Source of the DNA: Mesorhizobium sp. B2-8-5
Lineage (GTDB): Bacteria > Pseudomonadota > Alphaproteobacteria > Rhizobiales > Rhizobiaceae
DNA: 64,000 nucleotides
Direction of reading: 5' to 3'
Assembly (NCBI RefSeq): GCF_006440675.2
Contig: NZ_CP083951.1
Coordinates: 2,575,501 to 2,639,500, forward strand
Shown: positions 26,933-35,686 of the stretch, in pieces
How positions within the stretch are numbered: the first letter of the stretch is position 1
How the letters are laid out: every line of letters begins with the position of its first letter
Program-made: the position numbers and the translations under genes
Notes under the pieces: model-generated
Told to the model about the DNA's origin: nothing
Database searches by the model: none
What the model saw: the letters and a program-made list of their open reading frames with translations, nothing else

Positions 26933-27358
26933 TTACGCGCCGATGGCTTCAAGGCCTTCCTCCAGCCAGTCGGCAAGCATCGGCAGGCCGAGCAGATACT
27001 TGGCCGTGCGCTTCCTGGGACGCTCCCTAGCCGCGGCCACCGCGTCCGCCCATTCGGATGCGTCATAGTCGCCGCGTCCGACCCAGGCGAGCGCGATCAG
27101 TTCGGCCGCTTCGTCGATATTGAGATCGTTGATCAGCTCGCGGAATTCCTCCTCGGTGAGGTCTTCCGCGGCTTCCTCGACAAGGCCGTCATGGTGATGG
27201 CTGGCATGGGTGTCGCCGTCGAACTCGATCTCGTGCTCGGCGCCGTCGTCATAGTCCTCGTTTACGGCGGCGCTCAGCGCCTTGGCCTTGAGGATGAACA
27301 GGCGCACCGTGTCCGGATCGATCGAAAGGTCCCACTCCTTCTCGAGGCGCTGCTGCAC
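26933..27358 (-). CDS. DUF3775 domain protein
   Basis: Small acidic cytoplasmic protein (141 aa) with the DUF3775 pattern: LSIDPDTVRLFILKAKALSA, an acidic middle (NEDYDDGAEHEIEFDGD), and LINDLNIDEAAELIALAWVGRGDYDASEW. Function is unknown. GTG at 27358 was chosen because GGAG stands 7 bases upstream; an ATG at 27451 in frame would add 31 residues outside the conserved part. Confidence 0.8.
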   Translation of the reverse strand: MQQRLEKEWDLSIDPDTVRLFILKAKALSAAVNEDYDDGAEHEIEFDGDTHASHHHDGLVEEAAEDLTEEEFRELINDLNIDEAAELIALAWVGRGDYDASEWADAVAAARERPRKRTAKYLLGLPMLADWLEEGLEAIGA

Positions 27359-27536
27359 GATCCTTCTCCACGTGATGCGCTTGGCCCCGATGATAGCGGA
27401 ATTAAAGCGCGCGTCACGTCTGGCGGTAACGGCTTCTGTCCGGCCGTCCAAAATAGTTCGGCAGCTACCCGCATTTCGGGATGAAACCGCGCCAAAGCGG
27501 CGTTAATCTGGCATTGTCACGCTCATGGAGGCTTCG

Positions 27537-28073
27537 ATGCGCAGACGTTTGCTTGTTCAGGTCATGGCTATTGCGGCGCTGCCGCTGTTCGTTGCGCCGG
27601 CTTTTGCAGCTGGTGAAGGCGGCAGCAGCGGTGGCCAGACGACCACCACCTGCAAGAAGGGCGAGGTTTGGGACAAGAAAAAGAAGAAATGCGTCGTGCC
27701 GCAATATGGCATGCTGGATGACGACAGCATCTATGAGGCCGGCCACGATCTGGCGATGGCCGGGCGCTATGACGAGGCGATCTCAGTGCTGACGCTTGCC
27801 GCCAACAAGCAGGATCCGCGCATCCTCAACTATCTCGGCTATTCGCATCGCCATTCCGGCCGCGTCACGGTCGGCCTTGGCTATTACGAGGAAGCGCTTC
27901 GCATCGACCCGAACTACACGCTGGTGCGCGAATATCTCGGCGAAGCGCATCTGCAGATCGGCGATCTCGCCGGCGCCCAGCAGCAGCTCCAGGAAATCGA
28001 AAAGCGGACCGGCAAGGGCTCGCGCGAATACGGCATGCTGTCCGAGCAGATCGATCATTTCCTGAGGAGCTGA
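27537..28073 (+). CDS. Exported TPR protein
   Basis: 178 aa. A signal peptide ends at AFAA; a Lys/Cys segment (TCKKGEVWDKKKKKCV) and about three tetratricopeptide units follow (YEAGHDLAMAGRYDEAISVL, YLGYSHRHSGRVTVGLGYYEEAL, LGEAHLQIGDLAGAQQQL). The two Cys residues bracket a basic loop. It is periplasmic and probably mediates protein contacts; partners unknown. GGAGG precedes the chosen ATG. A strong terminator follows. Confidence 0.85.
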   Translation: MRRRLLVQVMAIAALPLFVAPAFAAGEGGSSGGQTTTTCKKGEVWDKKKKKCVVPQYGMLDDDSIYEAGHDLAMAGRYDEAISVLTLAANKQDPRILNYLGYSHRHSGRVTVGLGYYEEALRIDPNYTLVREYLGEAHLQIGDLAGAQQQLQEIEKRTGKGSREYGMLSEQIDHFLRS

Positions 28074-28093
28074 GCAGGGCTCGACATCTCTCG

Positions 28094-28126
28094 AACCGGC
28101 TGTGATTGCTCACAGCCGGTTTTTGT
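28094..28126 (+). terminator. Rho-independent terminator after the TPR gene
   Basis: AACCGGCTGTG and CACAGCCGGTT form a perfect 11-bp stem around ATTGCT, ending in TTTTTG. Confidence 0.9.
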
Positions 28127-28212
28127 TGTTCGCCGTCAGCCGCGGGCCCGCGAAAGCGGTGATCATTTTGCCGAACTTCAATTTTTGGGCGTGAAAATCG
28201 CGCGAAGATCGC

Positions 28213-28278
28213 TATATTCAGGGAAATTGTGGTGAAACGGTTCCGTTAGCCCGAGGCTGCCGGACCGTTTTCTTTTTG
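28213..28278 (+). promoter_or_regulatory. greA leader: promoter box and internal terminator-like hairpin
   Basis: A -10-like TATATT lies at 28213-28218. Downstream, AAACGGTTCCG (28235-28245) pairs with CGGACCGTTT (28261-28270) with one bulged base and an inner AGCC/GGCT stem; TTTTCTTTTT follows. This terminator-like structure is 59 bases before the greA start codon, so it could attenuate greA or release a short leader RNA. Confidence 0.6.
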
Positions 28279-28336
28279 TACCCATTGACAAGGCTGCTCC
28301 CGAAAAGCGGGGGTGGCGGCAGGAAAGGTCAGGCAT

Positions 28337-28810
28337 ATGATCAAGGTCCCGATGACAGGCGAGGGGTTCGCGTCATTGAAGGAAGAACTTCGCTGGCGTC
28401 AGCAGGAGGAACGTCCCCGTATCATCGAGGCGATCTCCGAAGCGCGCTCGCATGGCGACCTGTCGGAAAATGCCGAATATCACGCGGCGAAGGAGTCGCA
28501 GAGCCACAATGAGGGCCGCATCAACGAGCTCGAGGATCTGATCGCGCGGGCCGAGGTTATCGACGTCTCCAAGCTGTCCGGCGACAAAGTGAAGTTCGGC
28601 GCGACCGTCGTTCTCGTCGACGAGGACACCGAGGAAAAGAAGACCTACCAGATCGTCGGCGACCAGGAAGCGGACGTGAAGTCCGGCCGCATCTCGATCT
28701 CCTCGCCGATCGCGCGGGCGCTCATCGGCAAGGAAGTCGGCGACGCCATCGAGGTCAATGCTCCGGGCGGAGCCCGAGGGTATGAGATCGTCCAGGTGCA
28801 GTTTATTTAG
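28337..28810 (+). CDS. greA: Transcription elongation factor GreA
   Basis: 157 aa, as usual for GreA, which enters the RNA polymerase secondary channel and stimulates transcript cleavage to rescue backtracked complexes. The N-terminal coiled coil ([20 protein letters not shown]) carries the conserved acidic tip in [18 protein letters not shown] with the catalytic D and E; the C-terminal FKBP-like domain has [11 protein letters not shown] and [14 protein letters not shown]. The ATG follows AAGGTCAGG. The leader has a terminator-like hairpin. Confidence 0.95.
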   Translation: MIKVPMTGEGFASLKEELRWRQQEERPRIIEAISEARSHGDLSENAEYHAAKESQSHNEGRINELEDLIARAEVIDVSKLSGDKVKFGATVVLVDEDTEEKKTYQIVGDQEADVKSGRISISSPIARALIGKEVGDAIEVNAPGGARGYEIVQVQFI

Positions 28811-28822
28811 CGCGCTTCGCTA

Positions 28823-28860
28823 GATCCAGGATGACGTTTCATTGACTTGTCATCCTGATC
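28823..28860. terminator. Hairpin after greA
   Basis: GATC-CAGGATGAC and GTCATCCTG-ATC pair 12 bases after the greA stop, with a 13-base loop. It lacks a T-run, so termination is uncertain; such arms also occur in rhizobial interspersed repeats. Confidence 0.4.
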
Positions 28861-28895
28861 TAAACGTTCGGAATTGGCTGAAGCATCCCTGACGT

Positions 28896-29072
28896 CGTCA
28901 TCCACGGGCGGAGCAGCCGCGAAGCGGCGTCGCGGAGACCCGAGGATCCATTCCGTGACCTCGCGCGAAGGGTGCAGCAGAGCAGAATTCTGCATCGCGG
29001 CGGCGCCTCGACGTCACGGCATGGATCCTCGGGTCTGCGCTGCTTCGCTCCTTGCTCCGCCCGTGGATGACG
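28896..29072. repeat. MITE-like element with about 65-bp terminal inverted repeats
   Basis: The left arm starts CGTCATCCACGGGCGGAGCA, and the right arm is its exact reverse complement over the first 20 bases; after a diverged part both share AGACCCGAGGATCCAT and a CCGTGAC tail. The 45-bp centre contains the palindrome GCAGAATTCTGC. The element fills most of the space between greA and waaC and encodes nothing. Confidence 0.8.
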
Positions 29073-29086
29073 AAACAGCATGCGGC

Positions 29087-30061
29087 CTAGGCTGGCGCGT
29101 TTGATCTGAGCGCCAGCAACCGTTCCGCCTCCGCCACGACCTCAGCCGGTGTGACCTTGCCGCCGGACGGCGCCAGCAAGGTCGATGCAAACTTCCCGCG
29201 CGGGCCGGTGAGACCTGGCTCCGTCGCCAGGAAAATGGCGACCGTCGGCAGGCCGAAGGCGCTGGCGAGGTGGGTGAGGCCGGTGTCGGCGCCGATGACC
29301 AGCGTCGAGCGGCCGAGGATTGCGGCGATGTCCGCGAGCGGCGATTTCGGAACGAGCACCGTCCCTGGCACGGCACCGGCAATGGCTTCCGCCACCTTCT
29401 TTTCCGCCTCGTTCGACCAAGTGACCACCGGCGTGAACTGCCGCCCGGCCAGTTGGCGCGCGGTTTCGATCCAATCTTCGACCGGCCATTTCTTCTCCTC
29501 GCGGCTGGTGCCGTGCAGCAGGAAGGCGGCTCGGCCTTCAATGCCAGGCAGGTTGCCCGCCGGCGGCACGATGCCTGAGTGAAGCGTCGACAGGTCGGGC
29601 TGATAGCCAAGCGCCAGCCCGAACAGCCGCCTGGTGCGTTCGATGGCGTGCAGGTCGCGCGGCACGGCATATCTGTGCCGGTAAAACAATGTCGCCGAAG
29701 GTTCGCGGGCGCTGGCCCGGTCGAAACCGGCAATCGGCGCGCCGGCCTGGATGGCGACCAGGGCCGATTTCAGCAAGCCTTGGGCGTCAATGACAAGGTC
29801 GTAGTTTTCCGCTCGCAGCGCCCGCCGCAGACTTGCCATCTCGCGCCAGGTTTGGCCGTCGAGAAGCCGCTTGCGCCAGCGCCGGATCGCCACCTTGTGG
29901 ATGGTGCCGATCGCCGGATGTAAGGCCACGATACCGGCAAACGGCTCCTCCACGCACCAATCGAAGCTTACATCGGGGCAATTTCGCACCGCGTCCTCGA
30001 CGGCGGGAAAAGTGTGAATGACATCGCCCATCGACGACGTCTTGACGATCAGCACCTTCAT
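29087..30061 (-). CDS. waaC: Lipopolysaccharide heptosyltransferase I
   Basis: GT9-family enzyme (324 aa) adding the first L-glycero-D-manno-heptose to Kdo of lipid A core, at the inner face of the cytoplasmic membrane. Visible blocks: VKTSSMGDVIHTFPAVEDA near the N-terminus, IDAQGLLKSAL, FLLHGTSREEKKWP, and the nucleotide-binding GADTGLTHLASAFGLPTVAIF. It is third in the operon and overlaps waaF by 4 bp. Confidence 0.9.
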   Translation of the reverse strand: MKVLIVKTSSMGDVIHTFPAVEDAVRNCPDVSFDWCVEEPFAGIVALHPAIGTIHKVAIRRWRKRLLDGQTWREMASLRRALRAENYDLVIDAQGLLKSALVAIQAGAPIAGFDRASAREPSATLFYRHRYAVPRDLHAIERTRRLFGLALGYQPDLSTLHSGIVPPAGNLPGIEGRAAFLLHGTSREEKKWPVEDWIETARQLAGRQFTPVVTWSNEAEKKVAEAIAGAVPGTVLVPKSPLADIAAILGRSTLVIGADTGLTHLASAFGLPTVAIFLATEPGLTGPRGKFASTLLAPSGGKVTPAEVVAEAERLLALRSNAPA

Positions 30062-31065
30062 GCCGCCGCCGGAACCTTGAGCAAGCGGTCGGCCGCGGCG
30101 GTGACACGCGCGACATCGAGCGTGTTCAGGCAGTTGAGATGCCCGAGCGGGCAGATCTTCTTATGGCAGGGCGAGCAGGACAGATGCAGCCAGATCAGCT
30201 CGGAGCGCTCGCTGAGCGGCGGCGTGTTTTGCGGCGAGGTCGAACCGTAGACGGCGACGATCGGCGTACCGACGGCGGCCGCGACATGCATCAGTCCGCT
30301 GTCGTTCGAGACCGCAAGCTTCGCCGCGGCGATCAGGTCGATGGCATCCTCCAGCCGTGTCTTGCCGGCCAGGTCGATGGCGCCTGGCGCAAGGGCTGCG
30401 ATCTCACCGGTCACGTCGGCATCGTTCTTCGAGCCGAGCAGCGCGACGCCCAGACCCTTGGCCATCATGTCCCGGGCAAGCCCGGCATAGCGATCGCTCG
30501 GCCAGCGTTTTGCCGGGCCGAATTCGGCGCCGGGCATGAGCGCCACGAATTTACGGCCGGTCAGCGCGAAGCGCGCCAGCAAATCCGCCTGGTTGGCCTC
30601 GTCGACGGTAAGCCTCGGCGCGCGAAAGGTGCCGCCGCGCGCGAGGCCGAAATAGGCGCGCGCCGTGCGCCGTTTCAGCGCTTCGGGCAGCGGCACGACA
30701 TCGGTCAGCAGGCCATAGCGCATCTCGCGCAAATTGCCGACACGATGCGGGATGCGGGCAAAGAACGGGATCAGCGCCGATTTCCAGCTTCCCGGCAGCA
30801 CATAGGCCATGTCGTAGCGGCCACGCAGCAGGCGGCCGAAGCGCCTGCGGCTGCGGAATTCGAGCGCTCCCGGCATCAGCGGAAAGTCGATCTGGCTGCG
30901 TATCTCGGGCATGCGCTTGACCAGTGGTGCCGCCCAGGCCGGCGCCAGCACGTCGATGGCGGCGTGCGGATGCCTTTCCTTCAGCGCCGCAAACAGGCAC
31001 TGCGCCATGACCATGTCGCCCACCCAGCGTGGGCCGATCACGAGGATCGTTGGGCCTTCAGCCAT
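30058..31065 (-). CDS. waaF: Lipopolysaccharide heptosyltransferase II
   Basis: 335 aa, GT9 family. It transfers the second heptose to the inner core. Motifs are [32 protein letters not shown], and [26 protein letters not shown], followed by the C-P-H/K-x-C zinc-like segment [17 protein letters not shown] seen in many WaaF proteins. It overlaps the hldD end by 28 bp and the waaC start by 4 bp, so the three are cotranscribed and translationally coupled. Confidence 0.92.
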   Translation of the reverse strand: MAEGPTILVIGPRWVGDMVMAQCLFAALKERHPHAAIDVLAPAWAAPLVKRMPEIRSQIDFPLMPGALEFRSRRRFGRLLRGRYDMAYVLPGSWKSALIPFFARIPHRVGNLREMRYGLLTDVVPLPEALKRRTARAYFGLARGGTFRAPRLTVDEANQADLLARFALTGRKFVALMPGAEFGPAKRWPSDRYAGLARDMMAKGLGVALLGSKNDADVTGEIAALAPGAIDLAGKTRLEDAIDLIAAAKLAVSNDSGLMHVAAAVGTPIVAVYGSTSPQNTPPLSERSELIWLHLSCSPCHKKICPLGHLNCLNTLDVARVTAAADRLLKVPAAA

Positions 31066-31988
31066 TCGACATAGTCCCTGACGCCGGTTTCGACTGTACG
31101 GAATTGGCCATTGTAGCCGGCCGCGCGCAAGCGGGACATATCAGCCTGTGTGAAACTCTGGTAGCTGCCCTTGAGATGGTCAGGGAAGGGGATGAATTCG
31201 ATCTCGCCCTTGCCCAGCGTGTCGATGACCGTCTCGGCGATGGCGCGGAACGGCTGGGCGCGGCCGGTGCCGCAATTGAAGATGCCGCTCGTGCCGCGTT
31301 TCCACAGCCACAGATTGACCTCCGCGACGTCGCCGACATGGATGAAGTCGCGGCTCTGCTCGCCGGGGCCGAAATCGCCATAAGCGCCGAACAGCTTCGG
31401 GTTTTCGCCGCGTTCGACCTGGTTGAACAGATGGAAAGCGACCGAAGCCATGGCGCCCTTATGCGCCTCGCGCGGTCCATAGACGTTGAAATAGCGCAGG
31501 CCCGCCACCTGCGAATGATCGGTGTCGAAGACGTTACGGCGGACATAGTCGTCGAACAGCTTCTTCGAATAGGCATAGACGTTGAGCGGGCGCTCGCACT
31601 CCGGCTCTTCGCGAAATTCTGAGCCGCCGCCATAGACCGACGCCGAGGAGGCATAGAGGAACGGGACACGCAGTCCGAGGCAGGCATGGAGCAGGCGCTT
31701 GGAATAGGCGTAGTTCACCTCCATCATGAACTTGCCGTTCCATTCGGTGGTGGTCGAGCAGGCGCCTTGATGGAAGACGGCCTCGATGCGGCCGAGCGCG
31801 CCGTCCTCGATCCGGGCGAGAAAATCGTCCTTGTCGAGATAGTCGGCGATGCGCAGGTCGGCGAGGTTGGCGATCTTGTGGCCGTCGGTGAGGTCGTCGA
31901 CGACGACGATGTCGTCATGCCCCTCGGCGTTGAGAGCGGCGACGATGTTGGAGCCGATCATGCCGGCGCCGCCCGTGACGATGATCAT
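31038..31988 (-). CDS. hldD: ADP-L-glycero-D-manno-heptose 6-epimerase
   Basis: 316-aa SDR protein converting ADP-D,D-heptose to ADP-L,D-heptose, the last step of heptose donor synthesis. Seen: [17 protein letters not shown] for [18 protein letters not shown], the catalytic [13 protein letters not shown], and [17 protein letters not shown]. First gene of the hldD-waaF-waaC operon, with a sigma70-like promoter 36 bases upstream. Confidence 0.93.
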   Translation of the reverse strand: MIIVTGGAGMIGSNIVAALNAEGHDDIVVVDDLTDGHKIANLADLRIADYLDKDDFLARIEDGALGRIEAVFHQGACSTTTEWNGKFMMEVNYAYSKRLLHACLGLRVPFLYASSASVYGGGSEFREEPECERPLNVYAYSKKLFDDYVRRNVFDTDHSQVAGLRYFNVYGPREAHKGAMASVAFHLFNQVERGENPKLFGAYGDFGPGEQSRDFIHVGDVAEVNLWLWKRGTSGIFNCGTGRAQPFRAIAETVIDTLGKGEIEFIPFPDHLKGSYQSFTQADMSRLRAAGYNGQFRTVETGVRDYVEWLKAQRSS

Positions 31989-32022
31989 GCTTTTCAGCCT
32001 TGCTCCGTTGCCGATTCCGGCC

Positions 32023-32051
32023 CTTATAGGGGAGGTGGACGGGAGTGTCGA
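32023..32051 (-). promoter_or_regulatory. Sigma70-type promoter of the hldD-waaF-waaC operon
   Basis: On the minus strand TCGACA (one mismatch to TTGACA) and TATAAG are separated by 17 bases; the -10 box ends about 35 bases before the hldD ATG. Confidence 0.55.
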
Positions 32052-32141
32052 TAAAACAGGCGCTCCGGTGCATCACAGTGAAGCCGCAAAGCTCCCGCTT
32101 CAGTAGGCATTCGCTACCCGCAGTACCATGAGGGACCAAGA

Positions 32142-32774
32142 ATGCCGTCGACAGAGCTGCTCATCGCGTTCTTCGCCACCACGGCGATCTTCGCCTATAT
32201 ACCCGGCCCCGCCATGCTTTATGCGGCGGCGCAGACCATGGCGCGCGGGCGCTGGTCGGGGCTGACGGCGGCGCTGGGCATCCATCTCGGCGGCTATTTC
32301 CATGTCTTCGCTGCCGCCACTGGCCTGTCCGTGCTGTTCCACGCCGTGCCGCCGCTCTACATGGCGGTCAAGCTCATCGGCGCGCTCTATCTGATCTGGC
32401 TCGGCGTTTGTCTCTTCCGCAAGCGCGCGGATGGCGAGACGGCGCAGCCCGCGATCGAGCGGAAATCGGCCCGCCGGGCCTTTTTCGAGAGCATCACCGT
32501 CGAGGTGCTCAATCCCAAGACGGCGATCTTCTTCATGGCGTTCCTGCCGCAGTTCATCGACGCTTCGGCGGCGTTGCCGGTCTGGCTGCAGTTCGTGGTG
32601 CTGGGAACCATCGTCAATCTGATGTTTTCCTCGGCCGACATCTCCTGCGTGTTCCTGGCCGGTGCGATGATCGCCCGGCTGCGGCGCTCGGGCCGAGCGC
32701 AGCGGCTGATGCAGCGTGCGGGTGGCGCCGTGCTGGTCGGCCTCGGCGTCCACGTCGCCCTGCAGAAGAGCTGA
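32142..32774 (+). CDS. LysE-family amino acid exporter
   Basis: The 210-aa RhtB/LysE protein has about six hydrophobic segments and the family N-terminal pattern FAYIPGPAMLYAAAQTMARG with Pro-Gly-Pro, plus GALYLIWLGVCLFR and LNPKTAIFFMAFLPQFID. It exports amino acids or derivatives across the inner membrane; substrate unknown. It separates the two heptose operons, but nothing in the sequence links it to LPS. Confidence 0.88.
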   Translation: MPSTELLIAFFATTAIFAYIPGPAMLYAAAQTMARGRWSGLTAALGIHLGGYFHVFAAATGLSVLFHAVPPLYMAVKLIGALYLIWLGVCLFRKRADGETAQPAIERKSARRAFFESITVEVLNPKTAIFFMAFLPQFIDASAALPVWLQFVVLGTIVNLMFSSADISCVFLAGAMIARLRRSGRAQRLMQRAGGAVLVGLGVHVALQKS

Positions 32775-32927
32775 TTGCGCAGCCGTCTCCGGCTTGGGTC
32801 CGCGTCGGGCCTGCCGTTGCGCTCGCCCGAATTGCGGTATATCGGCATCGCCTTGAGTAGCCCACGCCACAATTCCGGCGCTGAAACCTAATCAAGTCCG
32901 GCCGTCTTCAGGCAGACCTCGAGTGAG

Positions 32928-34412
32928 ATGATCAAGCACAATCCGCCTTCTCCGGAACCTTTGCATCGCACCATCGCCCGGTTCGGCGACGTCACCGTGC
33001 TGGTGGTGGGCGATTTCATCCTCGACCGCTTCGTCAGCGGCGTGATCGAGCGTATCTCGCCGGAAGCCCCCATTCCCGTGCTGCATGGAAAGGGCGAGAC
33101 GTTGAACATGGGCGGCGCCGGCAATGTCGTCTCCAACATCGTTTCGCTGGGTGCTGCCGCCATACCCGTGTCGGTGATCGGCGCCGACCAGGCGGGTAAC
33201 AATCTGATGCGGATGCTCAGCGAGATCGGCGTCGACGCGGACGGGCTCCTGCAGCGCCAGGACCGCATGACCTCGTCGAAAAGCCGTTTCAGCGCGCTCA
33301 ACCAGCAGGTGCTGCGTTTCGACGAGGAAGAGATCAAACCGCTCACTTCAGCCGAGCGGGCGAAGCTCATCGATCATTTCCAGGCCGCGCTTGACCGCGC
33401 CGACATCGTCATCCTCTCCGACTACGGCAAGGGCATCCTGCTCGACGGCGTCGCCGGCGAGTTGATCGCGATCTGCCGCGATGCCGGCAAGCCGGTGCTG
33501 GTCGATCCGAAGGGGCGCGATTACGCGCGCTATGCAGGTGCTACGGCAGTGACGCCGAACCGCAAGGAGCTTGGCGAGGCTGTCGGGCGCAAGGTGTTCG
33601 GCGACGACGAGATCGTAGCCGCGGCGCGCGACTTGATTGCCGCGCATGATTTCGAGTTCATCGTCGCCACGCGCAGCGAGAAGGGGATGAGCGTGGTCTC
33701 CGCCGAGGATGCCCGCCACATCTCCACCCAGGCGCGCGAGGTGTTCGACGTTTCCGGCGCAGGTGACACGGTCATCGCCAGTTTCGCGCTGTCACTCGCC
33801 GCCGGCGCCGACCGGGTGCATGCCGCCGTCATCGCCAATGCCGCCGGCGGCGTCGTGGTGGGAAAACGCGGCACGGCGCGGCTGAACGTCGAGGAACTGT
33901 CCGGCGCGTTGTTCCGCTCGCATGGGCCGACGTCTCATACCGATGCCATTCTTGACGCCAATGCGGCGGCCAGGATGGTGGCAGCCTGGAAGGAAGAGGG
34001 GCTGACCGTCGGCTTCACCAATGGCTGCTTCGACATCCTGCATGCCGGCCATGTCAGCCTGCTGCATGCCGCGCGCAGCCAGTGCGACCGGCTGGTGCTC
34101 GGCCTCAACAGCGACGCCTCGGTGCACCGGCTGAAAGGGCCGGGGCGCCCGGTCAACAACCAGCATGATCGCGCCTGCGTGCTGGCCGCGCTCGCGTCGG
34201 TCGATGCCGTCGTCGTCTTCGAGGAAGACACGCCGCTGAAGCTGATCGAGGCGCTTCTGCCGGACATCCTGGTCAAGGGCGCGGATTACACGGTCGAGAC
34301 CGTGGTCGGTGCCGATGTCGTGCAGAAGGCGGGCGGGCGCGTGGTGCTGGTCGATCTCGTCGCCGGCAAGAGCACGACGAACACCATCGGCAAGCTGCGT
34401 GCCGCAAACTGA
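32928..34412 (+). CDS. hldE: Bifunctional heptose 7-phosphate kinase / heptose 1-phosphate adenylyltransferase
   Basis: 494 aa, fused enzyme. The N-terminal PfkB-like kinase (to about residue 325) has GDFILDRFVSG, GGAGNVVSNIVSLGA and the catalytic SGAGDTVIASF. The C-terminal nucleotidyltransferase has TNGCFDILHAGHVSLL with the HxGH motif and STTNTIGKLR. It makes ADP-D-glycero-beta-D-manno-heptose in two steps around the GmhB phosphatase. First gene of the hldE-gmhA-gmhB operon. Confidence 0.95.
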   Translation: MIKHNPPSPEPLHRTIARFGDVTVLVVGDFILDRFVSGVIERISPEAPIPVLHGKGETLNMGGAGNVVSNIVSLGAAAIPVSVIGADQAGNNLMRMLSEIGVDADGLLQRQDRMTSSKSRFSALNQQVLRFDEEEIKPLTSAERAKLIDHFQAALDRADIVILSDYGKGILLDGVAGELIAICRDAGKPVLVDPKGRDYARYAGATAVTPNRKELGEAVGRKVFGDDEIVAAARDLIAAHDFEFIVATRSEKGMSVVSAEDARHISTQAREVFDVSGAGDTVIASFALSLAAGADRVHAAVIANAAGGVVVGKRGTARLNVEELSGALFRSHGPTSHTDAILDANAAARMVAAWKEEGLTVGFTNGCFDILHAGHVSLLHAARSQCDRLVLGLNSDASVHRLKGPGRPVNNQHDRACVLAALASVDAVVVFEEDTPLKLIEALLPDILVKGADYTVETVVGADVVQKAGGRVVLVDLVAGKSTTNTIGKLRAAN

Positions 34413-34419
34413 GGATCTC

Positions 34420-34992
34420 ATGTCTGACTTGAACGATTATCTTGTCCGCTCCGCGGCGGCGATCTCAGCGATGGTTGAACGCGACCTCACCGCGGAAATG
34501 GAGCGCGCCGTCGCGACCGTCGTCAAGGCGCTGTCGCAAGGCAAGGCGCTGCTGATCTGCGGCAATGGCGGCTCGGCGAGCGACGCCATCCACATCGCCG
34601 GCGAGCTGGTCGGCCGCTTCCTGAAGGAACGCAAGGCCTATAACGTCATCGCGCTGCCGGCCAACGCCGCAGTGCTGACGGCCTGGGGCAACGACTACGG
34701 CTTCGACACCGTCTTCTCGCGCCAGGTCGAGGCGCATGGATCGGAAGGCGCGGTGCTGCTGGCCATCTCGACCAGCGGCAACTCGCCAAGCATTCTTGCC
34801 GCCGCCGAGCAGGCGCGTGTGATGGAGATGACGGTGATCAGCCTGACCGGCGACACCGGCGGCAAGCTCAGGCCGCTGACCGACATCCTGCTCAACGTGC
34901 CGTCGACCTCGACGCCGATCATCCAGCAGGGGCATTTGTGCCTCTATCATCATCTGTGCGAGGCGGTCGAAGCGCGTCTCAGCAATGGCTGA
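34420..34992 (+). CDS. gmhA: Sedoheptulose 7-phosphate isomerase
   Basis: 190-aa SIS-domain isomerase that starts heptose synthesis by making D-glycero-D-manno-heptose 7-phosphate. Visible: ICGNGGSASDAIHIAGELVGRF with the phosphate-binding GNGGS, LAISTSGNSPS, and the terminal QQGHLCLYHHLCE with the catalytic His. GAGG precedes the ATG by 5 bases; 7 bp after hldE, and the end overlaps gmhB by 8 bp. Confidence 0.95.
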   Translation: MSDLNDYLVRSAAAISAMVERDLTAEMERAVATVVKALSQGKALLICGNGGSASDAIHIAGELVGRFLKERKAYNVIALPANAAVLTAWGNDYGFDTVFSRQVEAHGSEGAVLLAISTSGNSPSILAAAEQARVMEMTVISLTGDTGGKLRPLTDILLNVPSTSTPIIQQGHLCLYHHLCEAVEARLSNG

Positions 34993-35617
34993 GGGCGAGT
35001 CCGCCTTTCCGCTCGTCGAGCCCGGCCTATGGGTGGAGCGGATTGGTAGCAAGGTCTTTGCGGCCGGCCGACCGGCGCTGTTTCTCGACCGTGACGGCAC
35101 CATCAATGTCGATACTGGCTATCCCGACAATCCGGCCGATGTAGAGCTGCGCGACGATATCATACTTGCCATCGAGGCCGCGAACCGGCGCGGGATTCCG
35201 GTCGTTGTCGTCACCAACCAGTCCGGCATCGCACGCGGCTATTTCGGCTGGGATGCGTTCGCCAGGGTCAACGAGCGCGTGCTCGGCCTCATGGCTGAAC
35301 AAAACGCGTTTGTCGACATGGTTCTTGCCTGCGCCTACCACGACGCCGGCAAGGATCCGCTAGCGGTTGCCGACCATCCGATGCGCAAGCCCAATCCGGG
35401 CATGCTGCTGGAGGCGGGCCGGCGGCTCGGCCTCGATCTCAAGCGATCGCTGATCGTCGGCGACAAGCCGGCCGATATGGAAGCCGGCCAGCGCGCCGGC
35501 CTTGCGCGTGGCTGGCTGGTCGACGGCGAAGGCTCGACGATGGGCGGGCTCTCGGTTTTGCCGTTGCGCGGCGCTCATGACCTTGAGGCGCTGCTTACTG
35601 CGATACGGTCGCTCTGA
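34985..35617 (+). CDS. gmhB: Heptose 1,7-bisphosphate 7-phosphatase
   Basis: 210-aa HAD phosphatase. Motif I is LFLDRDGTINVD, motif II VVVTNQSGIARG, motif III with Lys in MRKPNPGM and motif IV VGDKPADMEAGQRAG. It removes the 7-phosphate between the two HldE reactions. The zinc-binding loop of the E. coli enzyme has two Cys pairs; here the region reads CAYHDAGKDPLAVADHPMRK, so only the first Cys/His are present. An N-terminal extension of about 30 residues precedes motif I. Confidence 0.92.
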   Translation: MAEGESAFPLVEPGLWVERIGSKVFAAGRPALFLDRDGTINVDTGYPDNPADVELRDDIILAIEAANRRGIPVVVVTNQSGIARGYFGWDAFARVNERVLGLMAEQNAFVDMVLACAYHDAGKDPLAVADHPMRKPNPGMLLEAGRRLGLDLKRSLIVGDKPADMEAGQRAGLARGWLVDGEGSTMGGLSVLPLRGAHDLEALLTAIRSL

Positions 35618-35686
35618 TCGCGGTTTGATTCAAAGCCCCGAGCTAAACCGCTTGTTTTTGCAGGTGAATTTCCGGAAGCCGGCACA

